Assembly (NCBI GenBank): GCA_045113475.1 | Contig: JBGUIY010000183.1 | Coordinates: forward strand, 1 to 5,932 | DNA from: UBA4246 sp045113475 | GTDB taxonomy: Bacteria; Bacillota; Clostridia; Christensenellales; Aristaeellaceae | Length of the DNA: 5,932 bases | Direction: 5' to 3' | Shown here: one piece after another, positions 1 to 5,932 of the stretch | Layout of the letters: every line of letters begins with the position of its first letter | Numbering within the stretch: position 1 is the first letter of the stretch | Notes under the pieces: model-generated | Database searches by the model: none | Seen by the model: only the letters and a program-made list of their open reading frames with translations | What the model was told of the DNA's origin: nothing | Program-made: the position numbers and the translations under genes

Positions 1-1197
1 GGTGCTCATGGCGATCTGCCCGCCTTTCGGAGTGAACTTGAGGGCGTTGTCCAGCAGGTTGACCAGCACCTGGGTGATCTGATCCCGGTCGGCGCTGACA
101 GTGCAGGCCTCCTCGGCAAAGTCGACCGACACCTCGATATGCTTTTCCTCGATCTGGGCTTCCTTGGTGATCAGCACGCGCCGCGCCAGCTCGTTCAGGT
201 CAAAATCAGTATAATTCAGCGGGATATCGTCCCGCTCAATGCGCGAAAGGTTCAGCAGCCCCGATACCAGCTTGGAGAGGCGCTGGGTCTCCTCCAGTGC
301 AACGGAAAGGTACTTCCCCTGATCCTCCGGCGGGAAGGTGCCGTCCTGGATGCCCTGGAGATAGCCCTGTATCGAGGTGAGGGGGGAGCGCAGTTCGTGC
401 GATACGTTCGCGATAAAATCGCGCCGGGAAGTCTCCAGCGATTCCATCTGCACGGCCATTTCATTGAAGGATTTTGCCAGGGCCCGGGTCTCGCGGGAGC
501 CGGTCTCAGGCGCGCGGAACGAGAAGTTGCCCCGGGCGATGGCGTTGGCGGAGAGCTCCATCTGGGTCAGGGGCCGGGTCAGCTGACGAGCCAGGAAGAA
601 AAACAGGACGATCGCCAGCAGCGTGGCGGCGAAGGTGGCGGCCAGCACGGGCATCACGTAGCGCTGCAGGTTGGCGTTGATCGCCTGCGCGGCCGTCTGG
701 ATCACCACCGCGCCCATGACGCGGCCGTCCTGCATCCAGGGGATCGCCACGGTGAACATGATGCCCCGGTCGGTGCGGGTGGTGAATTCGACCTCCTCGC
801 CGGCGGTCACCCGGGCCAGGGTGTCGGACAGCTCCTCGCTGTTCAGCGTCGAAAGGACTTCCTCGTCGTTCAGCAGGCTCGGGTCGATGTATACCAGCAC
901 CCGTCCCGTCCGGTCGATGATGATGCAGTAGGAGGAGTACCGGCTGTACAGGTTCTGCAGCTTCCACTGGATGTATTTCCGGGTGGTTGCGGCGTATTCG
1001 AAGGTCATCGTCAGCGGATTGTAGCGGGATTCACTGGCGAGATAGGCCAGGTCCTGGCCCTCGCTTTTCAGGGTGTTCAGCGTCCGGGTGCTGTTCTGGC
1101 GCCGGGAACTCACGTAAAAAACCGTGGTGAGCGTCAGCATGAACACCACGATGAAGATCAGGAACACGCTGATGAGGCGCGTGAACATACTGCGCAT
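1..1197 (-). CDS. Sensor histidine kinase, HAMP type, partial (3' end off the left edge)
   Basis: Membrane sensor kinase that would autophosphorylate on histidine and pass the phosphate to the response regulator encoded just upstream. The first 399 residues are present. They run: transmembrane segment at about 8-29, extracytoplasmic sensor region at about 30-180, second transmembrane segment at about 182-203, HAMP at about 202-254 (with the conserved Pro in LTRPL), then the dimerisation helix with the H box SHELRSP and phosphoacceptor His267. The N box (NLLDNALKFTP) starts at Asn380. The G1, F and G2 boxes lie beyond the window. The sensor region contains a PAS/Cache-like stretch (CIIIDRTGRVLVYID, 91-105), but I cannot name the ligand. 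There is no cytoplasmic PAS between HAMP and the H box. The ATG at 1197 lies two bases after the regulator's stop and has GAGGTG eight bases upstream. The kinase assignment is certain from the boxes; the PhoR/ResE-like subgroup is an inference. Confidence 0.95.
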   Translation of the reverse strand, partial: MRSMFTRLISVFLIFIVVFMLTLTTVFYVSSRRQNSTRTLNTLKSEGQDLAYLASESRYNPLTMTFEYAATTRKYIQWKLQNLYSRYSSYCIIIDRTGRVLVYIDPSLLNDEEVLSTLNSEELSDTLARVTAGEEVEFTTRTDRGIMFTVAIPWMQDGRVMGAVVIQTAAQAINANLQRYVMPVLAATFAATLLAIVLFFFLARQLTRPLTQMELSANAIARGNFSFRAPETGSRETRALAKSFNEMAVQMESLETSRRDFIANVSHELRSPLTSIQGYLQGIQDGTFPPEDQGKYLSVALEETQRLSKLVSGLLNLSRIERDDIPLNYTDFDLNELARRVLITKEAQIEEKHIEVSVDFAEEACTVSADRDQITQVLVNLLDNALKFTPKGGQIAMST

Positions 1198-1199
1198 GT

Positions 1200-1889
1200 T
1201 CACTGCACCTCGAACTTATAACCCACGCCCCAGACCGTCTTGATCTGCCATCCGAGCTCTTCGCTGCCGTTCAGCTTTTCTCGCAGGCGCTTGATATGCT
1301 GGTCCACCGTCCGGCTGTCGCCGAAAAAGTCAAAGCCCCAAACCTGCTCCAGCAGCTGCTCCCGGGTGAATACGCGGTTCTTATGGGACGCCAGGAAATA
1401 CAGCAGTTCCAGCTCCTTGGGGGGCATCTCCAGCTGTTTGCCGCGGAACTGCACTTCGTAGGTGTTCAGGCTCACGCTCAGGCCCGGCCAGCTGATGGCG
1501 TCGGGCCCGTTCTCCGCGGGCACGCTGCGCCGCAGCACGGCCTTGACCCGGGCTACCAGCTCCTTGTTGTCGAAGGGCTTGGTGATGTAATCGTCCGCGC
1601 CGAGCTCCAGGCCCAGGACCTTGTCGAAGGTCTCGTCCTTGGCAGAGAGCATAATGATGGGTACGGCGCTGTGCTGGCGCACGGCGCGGCAGACCTGCCA
1701 GCCGTCCATGCCGGGGAGCATGATATCCAGCAGCAGCAGGTCGGGCGGGGAACTCGTGAACGCCTTGACCGCGTCGTCCCCGCGCTCATAGGCAGTCACG
1801 GCGTAGCCTTCCTTTTCGAGCAGCAGCCGGATGAGCTGGGCGATGTTGCGGTCATCGTCTACGATCATGATCGTTTGTCTGTCTGACAT
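1200..1889 (-). CDS. Response regulator, OmpR/PhoB family
   Basis: DNA-binding partner of the histidine kinase encoded directly downstream. The protein has 229 residues, the usual length for the family. The receiver domain (about 6-117) shows the acidic pocket Asp11-Asp12-Asp13, phosphoacceptor Asp55 (in LLLLDIMLPGMDG), the switch residue Ser82 (in MLSAKDE) and Lys104 (in KPF). The C-terminal winged helix (about 130-228) has the family pattern: PPKELELLYFLA, NRVFTREQLLEQVWG, the recognition-helix stretch DSRTVDQHIKRLREKL, and a final TVWGVGYKFE wing. All phosphorylation residues are intact. It starts 13 bases after the mutS2 stop with its own GGAGG site, so it is probably co-transcribed with mutS2. 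The winged helix resembles ResD, WalR and PhoP of the Bacillota, but the sequence does not decide which orthologue it is, so no symbol is given. Confidence 0.97.
   Translation of the reverse strand: MSDRQTIMIVDDDRNIAQLIRLLLEKEGYAVTAYERGDDAVKAFTSSPPDLLLLDIMLPGMDGWQVCRAVRQHSAVPIIMLSAKDETFDKVLGLELGADDYITKPFDNKELVARVKAVLRRSVPAENGPDAISWPGLSVSLNTYEVQFRGKQLEMPPKELELLYFLASHKNRVFTREQLLEQVWGFDFFGDSRTVDQHIKRLREKLNGSEELGWQIKTVWGVGYKFEVQ
1206..1211 (-). promoter_or_regulatory. Ribosome binding site of the histidine kinase
   Basis: GAGGTG on the minus strand ends eight bases before the kinase ATG at 1197. It lies inside the last codons of the response regulator. With only two bases between stop and start, this suggests translational coupling of regulator and kinase, and it supports the chosen kinase start over the Met at codon 4. 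Confidence 0.75.
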
Positions 1890-1894
1890 AACTG

Positions 1895-1899
1895 CCTCC
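1895..1899 (-). promoter_or_regulatory. Ribosome binding site of the response regulator
   Basis: GGAGG on the minus strand lies five bases before the regulator's ATG at 1889, within the 13-base gap after the mutS2 stop codon. The gap is too short for a separate promoter, so transcription should come from mutS2 or further upstream. Confidence 0.8.
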
Positions 1900-1902
1900 G
1901 AA

Positions 1903-4251
1903 TCACTTGAGGGTGACGAGGGTGACCCCGTCTTCCCCTTCGCCGTACTGGCCCAGGCGGTAGCTCTTGATGAACCTGTGCTTTTTCAGGTGCTGGTGGA
2001 TGCCCGCCCGCAGCACGCCGGTGCCCTTGCCATGGACGATGGTGACCTCGTGATATCCGGCCATGACGACCTGGTCCAGATAGCTGTCTACCGCGTTCAG
2101 GGCTTCGTCCAGGTTCATGCCGCGCACGTCCACCTGCAGGGGGACGACGCTGTGCTTGGCGTCCTGGTGGGAATGCACCTGGGTCTTTTTCTTTTCCGCG
2201 GGAGCGTCCTCGAGCACCAGCTGCTCCACGGGCAGCTTGCATTTGATGATGCCCGCCTGCACCAGGACTTCGCCTTTTTCGTCCGCTTCCTTGAGGACGG
2301 TGCCCTTGGTGTTGAGGGTCAGGATCTGTACGATGTCGCCCCTGATCAGCGGGCGCTGGTTCTTGCGCACCAGCGGGGGCTCGGCGGCCTTCAGGCCTTC
2401 CGAAAGGTTGTCGAGGCTCTTTTCCAGCCGGGCGTTCAGCTGCTGGGCCTGGGCTTTGTTTTCCGCCTTGAGCTTCTTGAGCTCGCTCAGCACCTCCTGG
2501 GCCTCGCGGCGGGCGCTCTCCACGATGCGGCGCGCCTCCTCCTTGGCCTTGGTGCTGGCGGCGCGGCGCTTTTCCTCTGTCTCGCGGTACAGCTTTTCCG
2601 CCTCGTTGCGCAGGCGCACCGTTTCCTTGCGGGCGTCCTCGGCCAGCTGCCGCTCGCGCTCCGCCACCTGCTGGTGATATTCCGCGCTGGCGATCACGTC
2701 CTCGAAGCGGATGCTTTCGTGGCTCAGCAGGTCCTTGGCGCTCTCGATCAGTTCTTCGTCCAGGCCGAGGCGGCGGGAGATCTCAAAGGCGTTTGATTTG
2801 CCGGGCACGCCGATGCTCAGGCGGTAGGTGGGCCGCAGGCTGGCCACGTCGAACTCCATGCTGGCGTTTTCCGCGTTGGGCGTGGTCATGGCATAAGCTT
2901 TGAGCTCACTGTAGTGGGTCGTCGCGACGGTGCGGATGTGCCTGTCCAGCAGGGAATGCAGGATCGCCTGGGCCAGGGCCGCGCCTTCGGTGGGGTCGGT
3001 GCCCGCGCCCAGCTCGTCGAACAGCACCAGGTCGTTGTCCGTAACGGCGGAGAGGATGGATACGATATTCGTCATGTGCGACGAGAAGGTGGAAAGGGAC
3101 TGCTCGATGGACTGCTCGTCGCCGATGTCGGCATATACTTCGTTGAAAACAGCCAGTTCCGTACCAAGCTCTGCTGGCACCTGCAGGCCGGCCTGCGCCA
3201 TCAGGCTGATCAGGCCGATGCTCTTCAGGGTCACAGTCTTGCCGCCGGTGTTGGGGCCGGTGATGATCAGGCTGGTATAGCTGTCACCCAGCTCCAGGCT
3301 GAGGGGCACCACCTTGTCCGGATCGATCAGCGGATGCCGCACGCGCACGAATTTCAGATAGCCCCGGTCGTTGAGCTTCGGGCATACGCCCCGCATCTGC
3401 CGCGCCAGCATGCCCTTGGCGAAGCAGAAATCCAGATGGGTCAGGATGGCCACGCTGCGGGAAATGGAAACGGCGTCGGCGCCCACCTCCGCGGAGAGGG
3501 CGGCGAGGATTCGTTCGATCTCCTGCTTTTCCTTGGCCTGCCATTCGCGGATCTCGTTGCTCAGCTCCACCACGGCCAGCGGCTCGATGAACAGGGTCGC
3601 GCCGGTGGAGGACTGGTCCTGCACGATGCCGGGTACGTTGGCGCGGAATTCCGAGCGCACGGGCAGCACGTACCTGCCGTTGCGGACGGTGACGATGTTT
3701 TCCTGCAGGTATTTGGAATAGGCGCTGCCGTGGGCCATGGCGTTAAGCTTTTCGCGGATGCGGTCGTTGGCCCGGGATATGTGACGGCGGATATCCAGCA
3801 GCAGGGCGCTGGCGTGGTCGGAGATCTCCTCCTCGCTGATGATGGCGTCGGTGATATCCCGCTCCAGCGCCTGGTTGGGCTTCAGCTGGGAGGCTTCCGC
3901 GGTGATCAGGGGCGTGTTTTCCTGCTCGGTGACCAGCTGCGCCCGGGCGTTTCGCGCAGCGCGCAGCACCTCGGCCACCTGAAGGAGCTTGCCGGGGGAG
4001 AGCACGGCGCCTTTTTCCGCCAGGCTCAGGGAGTCGTTCACGTCGGAGAAGGCCGTCAGCGGGTTCCCGCCAAGACGGCTCAGCAGTATCACCGCTTCCT
4101 CGGTCTCCGCCTGGGCGCGCGTGACGGCTTTCAGTTCGTTGGACGGCTTCAGTTCCCTGCACAGGACCTTTCCGCCGTCTGTCAGGGCGCTGCCTTCCAG
4201 CATGTCCAGGATCTTGTTGAATTCAAGCACCCGCTGTGCGCGTTCGTTCAT
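1903..4251 (-). CDS. mutS2: Endonuclease MutS2 (MutS-like ATPase with Smr domain)
   Basis: ATPase of the MutS2 family. B. subtilis MutS2 acts on collided ribosomes; other members suppress homologous recombination. It lacks the N-terminal mismatch-recognition domain of MutS. The 782-residue length matches the family (about 780-790). Visible in order: MutS-type core with the conserved GATLFIEP (217-224); Walker A GPNTGGKT (332-339); signature loop STFSSHM (387-393); Walker B ending in Asp412-Glu413; switch His446 in THYSELK; a long charged coiled coil (about 500-620); a KOW-like small domain (about 634-680); a basic, His-containing linker (about 685-702); and the Smr domain (706-782) with DVRG (708-711) and HGKGTG (740-745). 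All ATPase motifs are intact. The ATG at 4251 is chosen because GGAGG lies six bases upstream; the frame stays open further upstream, to a TTG at 4323 and an ATG at 4314, but neither has a ribosome site. The U32 gene lies upstream and the two-component pair directly downstream. Confidence 0.97.
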   Translation of the reverse strand: MNERAQRVLEFNKILDMLEGSALTDGGKVLCRELKPSNELKAVTRAQAETEEAVILLSRLGGNPLTAFSDVNDSLSLAEKGAVLSPGKLLQVAEVLRAARNARAQLVTEQENTPLITAEASQLKPNQALERDITDAIISEEEISDHASALLLDIRRHISRANDRIREKLNAMAHGSAYSKYLQENIVTVRNGRYVLPVRSEFRANVPGIVQDQSSTGATLFIEPLAVVELSNEIREWQAKEKQEIERILAALSAEVGADAVSISRSVAILTHLDFCFAKGMLARQMRGVCPKLNDRGYLKFVRVRHPLIDPDKVVPLSLELGDSYTSLIITGPNTGGKTVTLKSIGLISLMAQAGLQVPAELGTELAVFNEVYADIGDEQSIEQSLSTFSSHMTNIVSILSAVTDNDLVLFDELGAGTDPTEGAALAQAILHSLLDRHIRTVATTHYSELKAYAMTTPNAENASMEFDVASLRPTYRLSIGVPGKSNAFEISRRLGLDEELIESAKDLLSHESIRFEDVIASAEYHQQVAERERQLAEDARKETVRLRNEAEKLYRETEEKRRAASTKAKEEARRIVESARREAQEVLSELKKLKAENKAQAQQLNARLEKSLDNLSEGLKAAEPPLVRKNQRPLIRGDIVQILTLNTKGTVLKEADEKGEVLVQAGIIKCKLPVEQLVLEDAPAEKKKTQVHSHQDAKHSVVPLQVDVRGMNLDEALNAVDSYLDQVVMAGYHEVTIVHGKGTGVLRAGIHQHLKKHRFIKSYRLGQYGEGEDGVTLVTLK

Positions 4252-4257
4252 CGTTGT

Positions 4258-4262
4258 CCTCC
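4258..4262 (-). promoter_or_regulatory. Ribosome binding site deciding the mutS2 start
   Basis: GGAGG on the minus strand lies six bases before the ATG at 4251. The reading frame continues upstream through this site for another 24 codons, but those starts have no Shine-Dalgarno sequence and would make the protein longer than its family. This site therefore fixes the start at 4251. Confidence 0.85.
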
Positions 4263-4273
4263 ATGGCTGTGCG

Positions 4274-4286
4274 CCGGCATTGCCGG
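4274..4286. repeat. Small inverted repeat in the mutS2 leader
   Basis: A perfect 5-base stem with a 3-base loop (CCGGC-AAT-GCCGG on the minus strand) ends 11 bases before the mutS2 ribosome binding site. It is not followed by a T run in either direction, so it is not a terminator. It could fold in the mRNA leader, but a stem this short may occur by chance in GC-rich DNA. Confidence 0.3.
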
Positions 4287-4295
4287 AATGAGTTC

Positions 4296-4323
4296 GATAT
4301 ATCCTGCGGTTCATAAAACGCAA
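4296..4323 (-). promoter_or_regulatory. Weak sigma-A-like promoter candidate before mutS2
   Basis: On the minus strand, TTGCGT (4318-4323) and TATATC (4296-4301) are separated by 16 bases, about 45 bases before the mutS2 start. They match the -35 box at 3 of 6 positions and the -10 box at 4 of 6, which is weak. The short AT-richer patch is one of few in this GC-rich window, and the 106-base gap leaves room for a promoter. A better -35 match (TTGAGA, 4331-4336) exists but has no -10 at the right distance. If the site is not real, mutS2 would depend on read-through from the U32 gene. Confidence 0.2.
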
Positions 4324-4333
4324 GACGCGTTCT
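4315..4333 (-). terminator. Weak hairpin after the U32 gene, possible leaky terminator
   Basis: On the minus strand AGAACGC pairs with GCGTTTT across a 5-base loop (7 pairs, one of them G-T), starting 24 bases after the U32 stop codon. The only T run is four bases and is itself part of the stem, so at best this is a partial terminator or processing site. It overlaps the -35 box of the weak promoter candidate. Confidence 0.2.
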
Positions 4334-4357
4334 CAATGAATGAATACCGGATACAGC

Positions 4358-5932
4358 TTAAAGTATGCCTGTCAGGAATTTTCCGGGATAAGGATTGCTT
4401 TCACGGGCGCTGCCGCTTATGAATGCGCGCAGGATATCCTGCCGGCGTCCGGCGGGCTCGTCTGTGAAGCTGATCAGGAACGAGATGGGCATTTTGCGCA
4501 GTTCATCCATATAATTGAGCAGGGAGACGGGCTTTCCGCTGTAAAGCCGGACGACACAACCGCGGTCCGTTCGGTAGGGGATCAGCGGGAGGCTGAGGCC
4601 CTTCCGGTCGGTCAGGCACTGGCCGAGGACACCGGTGCCATTCTCGCACCGACGGCAACCGGCGCGGTCCGAGGTCAGGCCGCGGTATACCCGCTCGGGA
4701 CAGTGATTCAGCAGCATCAGCCGCTGGCGGCCGTATACGCAGAGGATGCGTTCCAGGACGGGGGGCGGCATCCCGGCGATCTCTTTGCCGGACAGCTCCG
4801 GGCTGAGCACCGCGCTTTCTATGCCGCAGCCCCGCAGGAGGCGCTCCGTCTCCGCGTTGAATACCGGCACACCCTCGGTGGTCATGCATATATCCGGCGC
4901 GCTTTTGAGCTGGCCCGCGTTGTCGGCGGCTACCGGGCAGCCCCAGCTGCCGGCCAGGTCTGTCAGCCGCCGGAGCGTGCTGTCGTCCGCCATCGGGGGC
5001 AGGGCGAGGATCACGCGGCCGTCCGAAGGGATTTCCAGGCGCAGGGCGCTGAGTGCTGCGGCTGTGGTGTCCCTGGGGGAAAACAGCACGCGGTCTGCGC
5101 CGGCGTCCAGCAGGAGCCGGATCTCATCCGGCGAGTCGGTGCCCACATAAAAGCGGCCGGCGGGCGAGACAGATGGATCAGGGGCGGATGCGGGGACTGC
5201 TGGCAGGGGAGCCGGCATGGCGGCTTCATTTCTGCTGATGACGGCGTCCTCCAGGGACTTAAGACCCTCCCTGCGCAGGGCGTTCAGCTGGGCGCTGCTC
5301 AGGTAGGCGCCGTCGATGTGCGTTGTGAGTTCGGAAAGGAAGAACGGCGCGCCGCCGGTCTTGCCCAGCGCCTGCCGCACTGTGGCTTCGCTCAGGGGGT
5401 GATGGACGGCAGCCTCGCAGACGGGGCCTTCCGTATGCACGGTGAGGTCCCTGACGGACAGCGCCAGGCGAGCAGGCTGGCCGACGGAGGCATGCAGCAC
5501 GGCGCTGAACGGCAGGCGCAGACGCTTCAGCGCTTCGTCGCCGAAGTCGCGCCTGGCAGCGTTCAGCTGTTCGGCGGATTCCGTACGCTGGACCGGGGTG
5601 CCCACTTCCGCGGGACGGTGCAGGCGCAGTGTCGCCTGCTGTCCGGCAGGCACGTCGGGGCCCGTGTAAATGCATTTATCTTCGCCGACGGTCAGGCCGT
5701 CCTGATCGTGCAGCGTCCGTTCCGGCGCAAACCGCGCCAGTACGGCGTCTCCGCGGCGGGTGACCTGTTCGATCCGACCGATGCGGACGCCCTGATGGGC
5801 AGTGTGCTCCGGATCAAGAATGCCCGCGTCCTGGCAGCCTCCGGCATAGCCGCGGGTAAAGCGGCCCCGGCAGAAGATCTGCTTCAGGGCGTCCATATCC
5901 GTTTCGTAACCGGACGCGCGGCCGCCGCTGTT
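4358..5932 (-). CDS. U32-family peptidase-like protein with DUF3656 domain, partial (5' end off the right edge)
   Basis: C-terminal 524 residues of a long U32-family protein. The frame is open to the window edge, so the Met codon at 5896 is internal. The N-terminal U32 barrel, with its iron-sulphur cysteines and active region, is outside. Visible in fragment numbering: the family's FxRGRFTRGY segment (20-29) and HQG strand region (about 47-75); DUF3656 at about 140-232, ending in the typical LGKTGGAPFFL and QLNALRREGLKSLE; an Ala/Pro-rich linker (about 237-258); and a second domain (259-524) opening with FYVGTDSPDEIRLLLDAGAD. The latter carries Cys411, Cys426, Cys429 and Cys439, followed by LTDRKG and SFTDE. 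The end (NPYPGKFLTGIL) aligns in style with the family's usual C-terminus, so the stop appears genuine. E. coli RlhA, a U32/DUF3656 protein, is needed for 23S rRNA C2501 hydroxylation. A similar RNA-modification role is likelier here than proteolysis, but that is an inference, because the catalytic part is not seen. Confidence 0.9.
   Translation of the reverse strand, partial: NSGGRASGYETDMDALKQIFCRGRFTRGYAGGCQDAGILDPEHTAHQGVRIGRIEQVTRRGDAVLARFAPERTLHDQDGLTVGEDKCIYTGPDVPAGQQATLRLHRPAEVGTPVQRTESAEQLNAARRDFGDEALKRLRLPFSAVLHASVGQPARLALSVRDLTVHTEGPVCEAAVHHPLSEATVRQALGKTGGAPFFLSELTTHIDGAYLSSAQLNALRREGLKSLEDAVISRNEAAMPAPLPAVPASAPDPSVSPAGRFYVGTDSPDEIRLLLDAGADRVLFSPRDTTAAALSALRLEIPSDGRVILALPPMADDSTLRRLTDLAGSWGCPVAADNAGQLKSAPDICMTTEGVPVFNAETERLLRGCGIESAVLSPELSGKEIAGMPPPVLERILCVYGRQRLMLLNHCPERVYRGLTSDRAGCRRCENGTGVLGQCLTDRKGLSLPLIPYRTDRGCVVRLYSGKPVSLLNYMDELRKMPISFLISFTDEPAGRRQDILRAFISGSARESNPYPGKFLTGIL

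Noticed and set aside
1..1197. The histidine kinase as a broken gene lacking its catalytic domain
   Set aside because: The frame is intact to position 1 and reaches the N box, so the missing part is simply cut off by the window edge.
2390..2760. Charged, Glu/Arg/Ala-rich repetitive stretch inside mutS2 as a possible insertion or low-complexity repeat
   Set aside because: It is the coiled coil expected between the ATPase and Smr parts of MutS2 proteins, in the right place and of normal length.
4274..4286. The CCGGC/GCCGG hairpin as a rho-independent terminator
   Set aside because: The stem is only 5 pairs and no T run follows it on either strand.
4252..4323. A longer MutS2 start upstream at the TTG at 4323 or the ATG at 4314
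   Set aside because: Neither has a Shine-Dalgarno sequence, the extra residues do not look like a MutS2 N-terminus, and the frame runs straight through the strong GGAGG that serves the ATG at 4251.
2914..4422. A 502-codon open frame on the plus strand opposite mutS2, with similar long plus-strand frames at 139-1221, 1296-1886 and 1831-2796
   Set aside because: Each lies antisense to a gene with clear family motifs. The translations are rich in Gly, Ala, Gln, His and Leu with no recognisable domain, which is what GC-rich third codon positions produce on the opposite strand.
5894..5896. The ATG at 5896 as the true start of the U32-family gene
   Set aside because: The frame remains open to the window edge, the residues around it belong to the middle of the family's domain order, and no ribosome binding site precedes it. 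The gene is truncated by the window.

Overview
This window looks like a stretch of bacterial chromosome from a GC-rich member of the Bacillota (Clostridia-like). The composition is around 60% GC by eye. MutS2, a long U32-family protein with a DUF3656 domain, an OmpR-type response regulator with a Bacillota-style winged helix, and strong GGAGG ribosome binding sites together fit that group. Genus cannot be read from the sequence alone. No mobile element, CRISPR array, tRNA or rRNA was seen.

All four genes lie on the minus strand, so transcription runs from right to left. At the right is a 5'-truncated U32-family gene (4358-5932), which enters from beyond the window. A 106-base gap (4252-4357) follows. 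It holds two small hairpins and only a weak promoter-like match. Next come mutS2 (1903-4251), a response regulator (1200-1889), and a sensor histidine kinase (1-1197) that runs off the left edge before its ATP-binding domain is complete. The gaps are 13 bases (mutS2 to regulator) and 2 bases (regulator to kinase), and each start has a good Shine-Dalgarno sequence. These three genes are therefore probably one transcription unit, with the U32 gene possibly reading into it. There is no gene-free stretch over 300 bases.

Functionally, the U32/DUF3656 family includes an enzyme needed for 23S rRNA hydroxylation (E. coli RlhA). MutS2 is a MutS-like ATPase with a Smr domain, linked to splitting collided ribosomes in Bacillus subtilis and to limiting recombination in other species. 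The two-component pair is a membrane kinase with an extracytoplasmic sensor plus a DNA-binding regulator. A shared theme of ribosome maintenance under stress is possible but is only an inference from gene order.

I found no clear previously undescribed system. The points most worth a second look are the tight linkage of mutS2 to a two-component system, the four-cysteine cluster in the C-terminal domain of the U32 protein, and the small leader structures before mutS2.
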